DNA of 64,000 bases from an uncultured Methanobrevibacter sp. (GTDB lineage: Archaea > Methanobacteriota > Methanobacteria > Methanobacteriales > Methanobacteriaceae). The DNA is taken from positions 62,001-126,000 of the forward strand of contig NZ_CAKVFS010000001.1 in NCBI RefSeq assembly GCF_934746965.1. Direction: 5' to 3'. The position numbers and the translations under genes were made by a program. The notes beneath the pieces are model-generated. The model was not told the DNA's origin. It ran no database searches and worked only from the letters and a program-made list of their open reading frames with translations. Within the stretch, counting starts at the first letter, position 1; each line of letters begins with the position of its first letter. Below are positions 43,692 through 52,195 of the stretch, in pieces.

Positions 43692-45200
43692 ATGTTTTCC
43701 CCAAGTCTGGAAGAAGTAAAAAAAATTGCAGAAAATAAACAATACAAACGTGTTCCAGTAGCTTATGAATTATATTCAGATATAGCTACTCCTATAGAAG
43801 TATTAAGAATCTTAAAAGAAATCAGTAAGCATTGTTATATGTTGGAAAGTGTTGAAGATTCTGAAAAATGGGGAAGATATAGTTTCTTGGGATTTGATCC
43901 TCTTTTAGAATTTACTTGTCAAAATGGTGTTGTTCAAATCAAGGGAGATAGTGATTTTGAAGATAGTTCTAAATTAACTGATGATGATAAAGTAGTTATT
44001 AAAACAGATAATCCTGGAGAAGTTATTAAAGATTTAATCAGAAAAAATAAATCTCCAAAATTAGATAATTTACCTCCATTTACTGGTGGTTTTGTAGGGT
44101 ATTTTGCTTATGATTATATTAAATATGCAGAACCTTCCTTAAATTTAGATGCTGAAAATCAAGATCAATTTAAAGACATTGATTTAATGTTATTTGATAA
44201 GGTTGTTGCATTTGATAATTTTAAACAAAAAATAATTTTAATTGCAAATATAAAAACCGATAATCTGGATGAGAACTATAAAAAAGCTTGCAAAGAATTG
44301 GAAAAAATAGCTAAATTAATCAAAACAGGAAAAAAAGCAAAAATTGAACCATTAAAATTAAAATCAGATTTTAAACCAGTATTTTCACGTGAAAAATATT
44401 GTGAAATGGTTAATAAAGCTAAACATTATATTAAAGAAGGAGATATTTTCCAAGTAGTATTGTCAAACAGGATTGAAGCAGATATTTCAGGAAGCTTATT
44501 TGATACTTACAGAGTTTTAAGAACAACCAATCCTTCCCCATACATGTTTTATTTCTCAAGTGATGATATTGAGATAGCTGGAGCTTCACCTGAAACTTTA
44601 GTTAAATTAAATAATAGAAAATTATACACATTTCCATTAGCAGGAACAAGACCTAGAGGAAAAACAGAAAGTGAAGATTTGGCTCTTGAAGAAGAATTAT
44701 TAAGTGATGAAAAAGAGTTAGCTGAACATAATATGCTTGTAGATTTAGGACGTAATGATATTGGAAAAATTTCTGAAATAGGTTCTGTAAATGTTGATAA
44801 ATATCTTTCAATTGAGAGATTTTCACATGTAATGCATATTGGTTCAACAGTAACTGGAACTTTAAGGAAAGACTTGGATTCACTTGCAGCTATTGATTCA
44901 ATTCTTCCAGCAGGAACATTATCCGGAGCTCCAAAAATCAGGGCTTGTGAAATTATTAATGAACTTGAAAATAATAAAAGAGGAATTTACGGAGGAGCTA
45001 TTGGATATATTGATTTAAGTGGTAATGTAGATACTTGTATTTCAATTAGAATAGCTTTTGCACGTAATAATAAAGTTTTCATAAGATCCGGTGCAGGAAT
45101 CGTAGCAGACAGTATTGCTGACAATGAATTTGACGAATGTTTAAATAAGGCTGCTGCAGTAATTGATGCTTTAAAAATAGCTGATGGGGGAATTTTATGA
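43692..45200 (+). CDS. trpE: anthranilate synthase component I
   Basis: A 502-residue chorismate-utilising enzyme making anthranilate with TrpG. The N-terminal feedback region contains the LLESxxx-type stretch as MLESVEDSEKWGRYSFLG. The catalytic C-terminal part shows PSPYMFYF, GASPETLV, LAGTRPRG, DLGRNDIGKI and GTLSGAPKIRACEII. I chose ATG 43692 behind GTGAT; GTG 43683 and ATG 43686 are alternatives. It is the first gene of the trp operon, behind TRP-box-like repeats, and its stop overlaps trpG (ATGA). Confidence 0.95.
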   Translation: MFSPSLEEVKKIAENKQYKRVPVAYELYSDIATPIEVLRILKEISKHCYMLESVEDSEKWGRYSFLGFDPLLEFTCQNGVVQIKGDSDFEDSSKLTDDDKVVIKTDNPGEVIKDLIRKNKSPKLDNLPPFTGGFVGYFAYDYIKYAEPSLNLDAENQDQFKDIDLMLFDKVVAFDNFKQKIILIANIKTDNLDENYKKACKELEKIAKLIKTGKKAKIEPLKLKSDFKPVFSREKYCEMVNKAKHYIKEGDIFQVVLSNRIEADISGSLFDTYRVLRTTNPSPYMFYFSSDDIEIAGASPETLVKLNNRKLYTFPLAGTRPRGKTESEDLALEEELLSDEKELAEHNMLVDLGRNDIGKISEIGSVNVDKYLSIERFSHVMHIGSTVTGTLRKDLDSLAAIDSILPAGTLSGAPKIRACEIINELENNKRGIYGGAIGYIDLSGNVDTCISIRIAFARNNKVFIRSGAGIVADSIADNEFDECLNKAAAVIDALKIADGGIL

Positions 45201-45778
45201 TTTTATTAATAGATAACTATGACAGCTTTTCATATAATTTATATCAATTAATCGGACAGGTAAATAAGGATATTGTAGTTTATAGAAATGATAAAATAAC
45301 TACTAATGAAATTAAAGATTTAAATCCCGAAGCTATTATTTTATCTCCAGGACCTGGAAGACCGGAAGATGCTGGAATATGTGTTGATGTTGTAAAAGAA
45401 TTCTATGATAAAATCCCTATTTTGGGAGTTTGTCTTGGTCATCAGGTAATATGTGTTGCATTTGGAGGAGAAGTGTCATATGCAAGTAAATTAATGCATG
45501 GAAAATCATCTCTAATCAGATTAGATGATGATTCAATATTTAAAGATTTAAATAATGAGATTACTGTTGGAAGATATCATTCTTTAAGTTTAGTTGAAGA
45601 CACATTACCTGAAGAGTTAAAAATAATTTCTCAGACAATTGACAATAAGGATGTTATGGCTGTTAAACATGAAAAATATAATGTTTATGGTCTTCAGTTC
45701 CATCCAGAATCTATATTAACACCTGATGGACTTAAAATAATTGAAAATTTCACAAATAAAATTAAGGAGGATAATTAA
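45197..45778 (+). CDS. trpG: anthranilate synthase component II (glutaminase)
   Basis: A 193-residue class I glutamine amidotransferase subunit supplying ammonia to TrpE. It shows LSPGPGRPEDAG, the nucleophile motif GVCLGHQ, the MHGKSS segment typical of TrpG/PabA, and the His/Glu motif LQFHPES. The ATG overlaps the trpE stop by 4 bases. AAGGAGG inside its last codons serves the following trpD. Confidence 0.95.
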   Translation: MILLIDNYDSFSYNLYQLIGQVNKDIVVYRNDKITTNEIKDLNPEAIILSPGPGRPEDAGICVDVVKEFYDKIPILGVCLGHQVICVAFGGEVSYASKLMHGKSSLIRLDDDSIFKDLNNEITVGRYHSLSLVEDTLPEELKIISQTIDNKDVMAVKHEKYNVYGLQFHPESILTPDGLKIIENFTNKIKEDN

Positions 45779-45779
45779 A

Positions 45780-46787
45780 ATGATTAAAGAAGCTATTTTG
45801 AAAGTTGTAAATGGGAATAACTTAACTGCTGATGAAGCTTATGAAACAATGGATGAGATAATGTCTGGTGAAGCTAGTGAAGTTCAGATGAGTGCTTATT
45901 TGACTGCTTTATCAATGAAAGGTGAAACTATTGAAGAAATTACAGCTTCTGCAAAAGCTATGAGGGCACATTGTGTAAAACTGTTAAATGATAAGGAAGT
46001 ATTGGAGATTGTTGGAACAGGTGGTGATGGATCCAATAGTTTTAACATATCAACAACTTCTTCAATTGTAATTTCTGCAGCAGGAGTTCCAGTAGCTAAA
46101 CATGGAAACAGGTCTGCATCAAGTAAATGTGGTGCTGCCGATGTTTTAGAAGCATTAGGTGTTAATATTTACATTGAACCTGAAAAAAGTTTAGAAATAT
46201 TAAAAGAAATTAATTTATGTTTCTTATTTGCTCAGAATTATCATTTAGCTATGAAGTTTGTAGCTGGAGTCAGAAAGGAATTGTCTATAAAAACAATTTT
46301 CAATATTTTAGGACCACTAACAAATCCTGCAGGAGCTTCAATGCAGGTATTGGGGGTTTATGATGATGCACTTACAAAACCACTTTGTGAAGTTCTTAAA
46401 AATTTAGGTGTTAAATCTGCATTATCTGTATATGGGCAGGATGGATTAGATGAAATCTCAGTTAGTGATAAAACATCTATTTGTGAACTTAAAGATGGTG
46501 AGTTAAAATGTTATGAAATTGCACCTGAAGATTTTGGAATGGAAAGGTGTTCCAAGGAAGATATTGTAGGTGGGGACCCTCAAGAAAATGCACAAATTAC
46601 ATTATCTATTTTAAATGGTGAAAAAGGACCTAAAAGGAATGCTGTTGTTTTAAATTCAGCAGCTGCATTATATGTTGCTGGTAAGGTAAATTCTCTTGAA
46701 GAAGGTGTTAAATTAGCTGGTGAAATTATTGATTCTGGTAAGGCTAAAGAACAACTTGAAAAATTCATTAAATACACAAACAGTTGA
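45780..46787 (+). CDS. trpD: anthranilate phosphoribosyltransferase
   Basis: A 335-residue enzyme that joins anthranilate with PRPP. The GTGGDGSNSFNIST phosphate/PRPP motif, KHGNRSASSKCGAADVLEALG and the FAQNYHLAMKFVAGVR-LGPLTNPA region are present. ATG 45780 is set by AAGGAGG (45765-45770); the reading frame extends 13 codons further upstream into trpG, which would hide this ribosome site. Confidence 0.95.
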   Translation: MIKEAILKVVNGNNLTADEAYETMDEIMSGEASEVQMSAYLTALSMKGETIEEITASAKAMRAHCVKLLNDKEVLEIVGTGGDGSNSFNISTTSSIVISAAGVPVAKHGNRSASSKCGAADVLEALGVNIYIEPEKSLEILKEINLCFLFAQNYHLAMKFVAGVRKELSIKTIFNILGPLTNPAGASMQVLGVYDDALTKPLCEVLKNLGVKSALSVYGQDGLDEISVSDKTSICELKDGELKCYEIAPEDFGMERCSKEDIVGGDPQENAQITLSILNGEKGPKRNAVVLNSAAALYVAGKVNSLEEGVKLAGEIIDSGKAKEQLEKFIKYTNS

Positions 46788-46792
46788 TTATA

Positions 46793-47569
46793 ATGTTGGA
46801 TAAAATAGTTGAAAAAACAAAGAAAAGAGTAGATGATGCTAAAAAGATTAATTCTTTAGATAGGCTTAAATTTAAATTACTTAATAAGGATGTTCGTCTG
46901 AATTATCCTTTTAAAAAAGCTTTAAGTGGTGATGATATTAGTATTATTGCTGAAGTTAAAAAAGCATCTCCATCTAAAGGTTTAATTGCAGAGGATTTTG
47001 ATTATGTAGCTATTGCAAAAGAATATGAAAAAGCAGGGGCTTCAGCTATTTCAGTTTTGACAGAACCTTATTTTTTTCAAGGGTCTGATGATTATTTAAA
47101 AGAAATAACTGAAAATGTTAGAATTCCAGTACTTAGAAAAGATTTTGTTGTTGATGAGTATATGGTTTATGAAGCTAAATTACTTGGTGCTTCTGCAGTA
47201 TTATTAATTGTAGCTATTTTATCTGATGAACAGTTGGAAACATGTTTAACTGTAGCTCGAGTTTTAGGAATGTCTGCTGTTGTTGAAGCTCATGATGAAA
47301 CAGAAATTAAAAGGGCAATTGATGCTGGAGCAGATATTATTGGAGTTAATAATAGAAATTTAAAAGATTTCAGTGTTGATATTGAAAATAGTATTCGTCT
47401 ACGAGGATGTGTTGGTGAAGATATTATATTTATTTCTGAAAGTGGTATCAAAACAAAAGAAGATGTTGCTAGATTAAAAGAAAATAATGTTGATGCAGTT
47501 TTAATTGGTGAAACTTTAATGAAAGCAGAGGATAAAGAAGCTATGATTAAGGAGTTGAAGAATGGTTAA
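46793..47569 (+). CDS. trpC: indole-3-glycerol phosphate synthase
   Basis: A 258-residue TIM barrel closing the indole ring. Catalytic motifs are IIAEVKKASPSKG, VLRKDFVVDEY, LLIVAIL, GVNNRNLKDF and FISESGIK. The start is taken as ATG 46793 (MLDKIVEKTKKR), five bases after the trpD stop, although the ribosome site there is weak. The last 8 bases overlap the trpF-trpB start. Confidence 0.94.
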   Translation: MLDKIVEKTKKRVDDAKKINSLDRLKFKLLNKDVRLNYPFKKALSGDDISIIAEVKKASPSKGLIAEDFDYVAIAKEYEKAGASAISVLTEPYFFQGSDDYLKEITENVRIPVLRKDFVVDEYMVYEAKLLGASAVLLIVAILSDEQLETCLTVARVLGMSAVVEAHDETEIKRAIDAGADIIGVNNRNLKDFSVDIENSIRLRGCVGEDIIFISESGIKTKEDVARLKENNVDAVLIGETLMKAEDKEAMIKELKNG

Positions 47570-49343
47570 AATTAAAATCTGCGGACTTAAAAGATTGGAA
47601 GATATTGACATTGTAAATAACTATAATCCAGATTATATAGGTTTTGTCTTTGCTGAAAGTAAAAGAAAAATAAGTCACAGCCTTGCAAAACAAATGAAAG
47701 AAAAACTTTCTAAAAATATTCAAAGTACAGGTGTTTTTGTAAATGCTGATTCTCAAGAAATTCTAAAACTTTATAGTGATAATGTAATTGACATAGCACA
47801 GCTTCATGGAAATGAAAATGAAGAATATATTAAAAATCTAAAAGAAAAAACAGATTACAAACTAAAGATTATTAAAGCTATTGAAATGTCTGAAGATGTT
47901 GATTTACATAAATATGATAATTCATTAGCTGATTATTTATTGCTTGATAGTGGGAAAGGTTCTGGTCAAAGGTTTGACTGGCGTCTGATTAAAGAAGATT
48001 TAAAAAAAGAATTCTTTTTAGCAGGTGGATTAAATAGTGAAAATATTTCCCAAGCTATTAAAGAATTTAAACCATATGCTATTGATTTAAGCAGTGGTGT
48101 GGAAACAGACGGATTTAAAGATGAGAAAAAAATAAAAAAAGTCATGGAGGCTAAAAACATGAACAACGGAAGATATGGGGAGTATGGTGGACAATACATC
48201 TCTGAAACATTAATGAATGAGTTAATTTACTTGGAAGAACAATATTATCACTACATGAATGATCCAGAATTCGTAGAAGAATTAAATACACTTCTAAAAG
48301 AATATGCTGGAAGACCTTCTTTATTATACTATGCGAAACGAATGACAGAAGATTTGGGTGGAGCTAAGATTTATCTGAAGCGTGAAGATTTAAATCACAC
48401 TGGAGCTCACAAAATCAACAATGTACTTGGTCAAGTATTATTAGCTAAGAAAATGGGGAAAACAAGAGTAATAGCAGAAACAGGAGCAGGTCAACATGGA
48501 GTAGCTACTGCAACAGCAGCTGCACTTTTAGACATGGAATGTGAAGTATATATGGGAGAGTTAGACACTCAACGTCAGGCACTAAATGTTTATAGGATGG
48601 AATTACTTGGAGCAAAAGTTCATCCAGTAAAATCAGGAACAAAAACATTAAAAGATGCAGTAAATGATGCATTTAGAGATTGGATTGGAAGAGTTCATGA
48701 TACAAATTATGTAATTGGATCTACAATGGGTCCTCATCCATTTCCAATGATAGTTAGGGATTTCCAGGCAGTAATAAGTGCTGAAGCTCGTGAACAATTC
48801 TTAGAAAAAGAAGGTAAACTTCCAAATGCAGTTTTAGCTTGTGTTGGTGGAGGAAGTAATGCAATGGGAGCATTTTACAACTTCATTGATGATGAAAAAG
48901 TTAAATTAATTGGATGTGAAGCAGGAGGTCAGGGAATAGACACTCCATACCATGCAGCAGCCTTAACTAAAGGACAAATCGGAATTTTCCATGGAATGAA
49001 ATCAATATTTAATCAGGGAGAATACGGACAAATATCAGAAGTATACTCAGTTTCAGCAGGTTTAGACTATCCTGGAGTAGGGCCGGAACACGCACACTTA
49101 AGAGATATTAAAAGAGCAGAATATGTTCCAATTACAGATGAAGAAGCAGTAAATGCTTTCGAATATTTATCAAAAACAGAAGGAATTATTCCAGCTATTG
49201 AAAGTGCACATGCAGTAGCATACGCTATGAAAATAGCACCAAAAATGGATAAAGATGAAATTATAATGATATGTCTTTCAGGAAGAGGAGATAAAGATGT
49301 TGCATCAATTGCAAAATATAGGGGAGTTGAATTAAATGAGTAA
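47562..49343 (+). CDS. trpFB: fused phosphoribosylanthranilate isomerase / tryptophan synthase beta chain
   Basis: One 593-codon frame carries two enzymes. Residues 1 to about 199 are TrpF: KICGLKRLED, GFVFAESKR, QLHGNE, LLDSGKGSGQRFDW and FLAGGLN. Residue 200 (Met, ATG 48159) begins a complete TrpB: NNGRYGEYGGQYISETLM, the PLP-lysine motif HTGAHKINN, ETGAGQHGVATAT, and the phosphate loop GGGSNAMG. There is no stop codon and almost no linker at the junction (KKVMEAKNM). GGAGG at 48146-48150 lies 8 bases before ATG 48159, so a separate TrpB may also be made by internal initiation. TrpF overlaps trpC and TrpB overlaps trpA. Confidence 0.93.
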   Translation: MVKIKICGLKRLEDIDIVNNYNPDYIGFVFAESKRKISHSLAKQMKEKLSKNIQSTGVFVNADSQEILKLYSDNVIDIAQLHGNENEEYIKNLKEKTDYKLKIIKAIEMSEDVDLHKYDNSLADYLLLDSGKGSGQRFDWRLIKEDLKKEFFLAGGLNSENISQAIKEFKPYAIDLSSGVETDGFKDEKKIKKVMEAKNMNNGRYGEYGGQYISETLMNELIYLEEQYYHYMNDPEFVEELNTLLKEYAGRPSLLYYAKRMTEDLGGAKIYLKREDLNHTGAHKINNVLGQVLLAKKMGKTRVIAETGAGQHGVATATAAALLDMECEVYMGELDTQRQALNVYRMELLGAKVHPVKSGTKTLKDAVNDAFRDWIGRVHDTNYVIGSTMGPHPFPMIVRDFQAVISAEAREQFLEKEGKLPNAVLACVGGGSNAMGAFYNFIDDEKVKLIGCEAGGQGIDTPYHAAALTKGQIGIFHGMKSIFNQGEYGQISEVYSVSAGLDYPGVGPEHAHLRDIKRAEYVPITDEEAVNAFEYLSKTEGIIPAIESAHAVAYAMKIAPKMDKDEIIMICLSGRGDKDVASIAKYRGVELNE

Positions 49344-50109
49344 AATAGCAAATGCATTTAAACATGAAAAAGCATTTATCGGATTTTTAACTGCAGGAGA
49401 TCCAACAGTTGAAAAAACAGTAGAATATATTTTGGCAATGGAAGAAGCAGGCTGTGATTTAATAGAAATTGGAATTCCATTTTCCGATCCCATGGCTGAA
49501 GGAGTTGTAATTCAAGACGCAAACATAAGAGCATTAAAAAACAATACAACAACTGATGATGTATTTGAAATAGTTAAAAAAGTCCGTCAAAAAACAGACA
49601 TTCCATTAATATTTTTAACATACATCAATCCGGTTTTCTTCTACGGGTATGAAAAATTCTTTAAAAAATGTGGAGAATTAGGAATTGATGGAATTATTTC
49701 ACCAGACTTACCTTACGAAGAAAAAGGAGAAATTGCAGATATAGCAGCAGATAATAATGTTGATGTTATTTCACTAATTGCTCCAACCTCAAAAGAAAGA
49801 ATTCAAAAAATAGCTAGTGATGCAACAGGATTTATCTATGTTGTTTCTTCATTAGGCGTAACTGGAATGCGTAGTGAAATAAAAACCGACTTGGAATCTA
49901 TTTTAACTGATATTCGTGCAGTTAGCGACCTGCCCCTAGCAGTTGGATTTGGTATTAACACACCTGAACAAGCATCCAACATAGGAAAAATAGCTGATGG
50001 AGTAATTGTAGGCAGTGCCATTGTAAAAATCATTGAAGAACATGGTGAAAATGCAACAGAACCACTAAAAGAATATGTATCAGCTATGAAAAAAGCATGC
50101 AATGAATAA
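49336..50109 (+). CDS. trpA: tryptophan synthase alpha chain
   Basis: A 257-residue TIM barrel that cleaves indole-3-glycerol phosphate and passes indole to TrpB. The catalytic Glu and Asp regions DLIEIGIPFSDPMAEGVVIQ and GIDGIISPDLPYEE are intact, as are VSSLGVTGMR and VGFGINTPEQ near the phosphate site. The ATG overlaps the trpB stop by 8 bases, the last gene of the operon. A hairpin follows. Confidence 0.95.
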   Translation: MSKIANAFKHEKAFIGFLTAGDPTVEKTVEYILAMEEAGCDLIEIGIPFSDPMAEGVVIQDANIRALKNNTTTDDVFEIVKKVRQKTDIPLIFLTYINPVFFYGYEKFFKKCGELGIDGIISPDLPYEEKGEIADIAADNNVDVISLIAPTSKERIQKIASDATGFIYVVSSLGVTGMRSEIKTDLESILTDIRAVSDLPLAVGFGINTPEQASNIGKIADGVIVGSAIVKIIEEHGENATEPLKEYVSAMKKACNE

Positions 50110-50110
50110 A

Positions 50111-50140
50111 ATAAAGGGAAATATAATCTTTTTCCTTTAT
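50111..50140 (+). terminator. hairpin after the trp operon
   Basis: ATAAAGGGAAA (50111-50121) pairs with TTTCCTTTAT (50131-50140) with one bulged G, just after the trpA stop and followed by T-rich sequence. It is a reasonable end for the operon. Confidence 0.5.
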
Positions 50141-50496
50141 TGTACAAATTTTTTAAAAAATCAGAAAAAAAGATAGTTATAAAACTAAATATCATATTTT
50201 GTTAAAATCAATCAAAATATTAATTGAAGAGAGATTTTGTGTTTTTATGCTTATTAATGATTTTATCTCTCTTTATATTTAAGTTTATTTTCTAATTTTA
50301 ACTTATTTCCAATAAAATTTTTTCATATAATTATTTTAAAAAAATAAACAATAATTTACTAAAATTAGACAAAATAAATAAGTTTAACGAAAGTTTAATT
50401 TAAAATAAAAAAGAAAAAAATTTGAGAGTTTTAGGACACTCCCTAAATTTTATTTTATCAGAAGAAATTTACTAAATTGCAGTAAATTACAGACAA
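50141..50496. other. intergenic region after trp operon, no gene seen
   Basis: About 355 bases of A/T-rich sequence between the trp terminator and the first minus-strand membrane gene. I see no open frame or RNA gene. A T/A-rich segment at about 50451-50496 (TTTTATTTTATCAGAAG then GCAGTAAATTACAG) recurs at about 51346-51398, marking it as the 3' flank of the tandemly duplicated unit. Confidence 0.6.
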
Positions 50497-51303
50497 TTAA
50501 TAAAAAAGCCCAGACCATGAAAATATATAAAATATTAAAAATGTAAATCCTAAGCAAATATAATTTGCATATCTGCAATAATCCCAATAATTTTTAAATT
50601 CTGTTAAGTCCCATGGGAGTATTTTATTCCAGAAATCAATGTATAATGTCATTGTGAATAAAATGAATGCGATTATCGTCATGATTACCAGATAAATTAT
50701 GGGCGTATGAGAAATCCCTGTAATATATTCATTTATCACATAAAAAGATGATCCGACTGAGGCAAATCCGCAGATAGATCCTCCTTCACAAGTAAGTATA
50801 TTGATAAATCTTCGTAGTTTTACGGGGTCTGGGTCTTCTTCAAATTTGGGTTCAAACATTTTCCAGTATTTTTTTCTTCGGATGAATATGAAAGTTGTTG
50901 TATATATTATGGGAAAAGCTATACAAAACCCTGGCAATGTTGCGTTTAATCCTATAAGAACTATTAAAAAGCAAGTGGGGGTGCTAAGTCCTCTTGTTAG
51001 GTTTTCTAATGCATATCCATCAAATGAAAATTTGTCTGGTCTGATTTTACAATATAAATTGTAATGTCTGTCTATTTTTTTTAGGAATATTTTAAATATC
51101 CATTCAGGTATCCAAAAACTGATTCCAATTACAAATACTGGAATAAAATATTCATAATTCTGTCTAAAAGTCATCATAACTGAAAGGAAAAGGTAAAAGA
51201 ATGTTACAATTATAATTTGAAATATAACATTTATTTTCCTTTCTTTATCAGTTAACTCATCAATAGAATAATGAAATGTAAAAGTTTTTATAAATCTAAC
51301 CAT
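50497..51303 (-). CDS. membrane protein, distal copy of a tandem pair behind the giant ALP
   Basis: A 268-residue protein with five or six hydrophobic segments (about 27-45, 52-70, 95-125 as a pair, 170-215 as a pair, 240-260). It opens MVRFIKTFTFHYSIDELTDK. It is paralogous along nearly its full length to the gene at 51419-52195, the two sharing long identical blocks such as RKINVIFQIIIVTFFY and WKMFEPKFEEDPDP. No known family recognised. By position behind an ALP it is a candidate immunity protein (inference). Confidence 0.78.
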   Translation of the reverse strand: MVRFIKTFTFHYSIDELTDKERKINVIFQIIIVTFFYLFLSVMMTFRQNYEYFIPVFVIGISFWIPEWIFKIFLKKIDRHYNLYCKIRPDKFSFDGYALENLTRGLSTPTCFLIVLIGLNATLPGFCIAFPIIYTTTFIFIRRKKYWKMFEPKFEEDPDPVKLRRFINILTCEGGSICGFASVGSSFYVINEYITGISHTPIIYLVIMTIIAFILFTMTLYIDFWNKILPWDLTEFKNYWDYCRYANYICLGFTFLIFYIFSWSGLFY

Positions 51304-51418
51304 TTTTAAACATCCTTATTTAAAATGATAAATAAAATATTAAATTTTATTTTATCAGATGAAATTTGCTAAAATTACAGTAAATTACAAACAATTAAAA
51401 CATTAGTATCACATTATA

Positions 51419-52195
51419 TTAAAATATTAAAAATGTAAATCCTAAGCAAATACCATTTGCAACAGTACAATAATTCCAATAGTTTTTAAATTCTGTTAAG
51501 TCCCATGGGAGTATTTTATTCCAGAAATCAATGTATAATGTCATTGTGAATAAAATGAATGCGATTATTGTCAGTATTACCAGATAAATTATTGGTGTAT
51601 GAGAAATCCCCATAATATATTCATTTATCAAATAAAAAGAAGATCCCACAGACATCATTCCACAAATCACTCCTCCTTCGCCAGAAAATATGTTGATAAA
51701 TTTTCGTAGTTTTATGGGGTCTGGGTCTTCTTCAAATTTGGGTTCAAACATTTTCCAGTATTTTTTTCTTCGGAGGAATATGAAAATTACTGTATAGATC
51801 ATGGAAAAAGCTACACAAAACCCTGGTAATGTTGCTTTTATTGCTATAAAAAAGATTAAAAATGATGAAGAAACACTAATTCCTCTTATTAAATTTTCTA
51901 ATGCATATCCATCAAATGAAAATTTATCTGGCCTGATTTTATCATATACATTGTAATATTTGTCTATTTTTTTTAGGAATATTTTAAATATCCATTCAGG
52001 TATCCAAAAACTGATTCCTATTATAAATATTGGAATAAAATATTCATAATTCTGTCTAAAAGTCATCATAACTGAAAGGAAAAAGTAAAAAAATGTTACA
52101 ATAATAATTTGAAATATAACATTTATTTTCCTTTCTTTATCAGTTAACAAATCAATAGAATGATGATATATGAACGTTTTTATAAATCTAACCAT
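51419..52195 (-). CDS. membrane protein, proximal copy, coupled to the giant ALP
   Basis: A 258-residue paralogue of the gene downstream, starting MVRFIKTFIYHHSIDLLTDK. Its ATG at 52195 shares a base with the ALP stop codon (TAATG), with GGAGAAG upstream inside the ALP end, so translation is coupled. It stops about ten residues earlier than the other copy, at GFTFLIF, where the paralogue continues YIFSWSGLFY. An in-frame TTG at 52210 is possible but would hide the coupling. Membrane layout is as for its paralogue. Confidence 0.8.
   Translation of the reverse strand: MVRFIKTFIYHHSIDLLTDKERKINVIFQIIIVTFFYFFLSVMMTFRQNYEYFIPIFIIGISFWIPEWIFKIFLKKIDKYYNVYDKIRPDKFSFDGYALENLIRGISVSSSFLIFFIAIKATLPGFCVAFSMIYTVIFIFLRRKKYWKMFEPKFEEDPDPIKLRKFINIFSGEGGVICGMMSVGSSFYLINEYIMGISHTPIIYLVILTIIAFILFTMTLYIDFWNKILPWDLTEFKNYWNYCTVANGICLGFTFLIF

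Larger units (their letters stand above)
50451..52195. repeat. tandem duplication of about 0.9 kb (membrane gene plus 3' flank)
   Basis: The two membrane genes start 892 bases apart (52195 and 51303), and each is followed by the same T/A-rich flank with CAGTAAATTACA (about 51346-51398 and 50451-50496). Coding similarity runs almost end to end. The copies differ by scattered substitutions and by the early stop in the proximal copy, so the event is not very recent. Confidence 0.85.

Noticed and set aside
50141..50146. A TGTACA match after trpA
   Set aside because: A single box without neighbours or a promoter, and located behind the terminator hairpin, so a chance match is more likely than a regulatory site.
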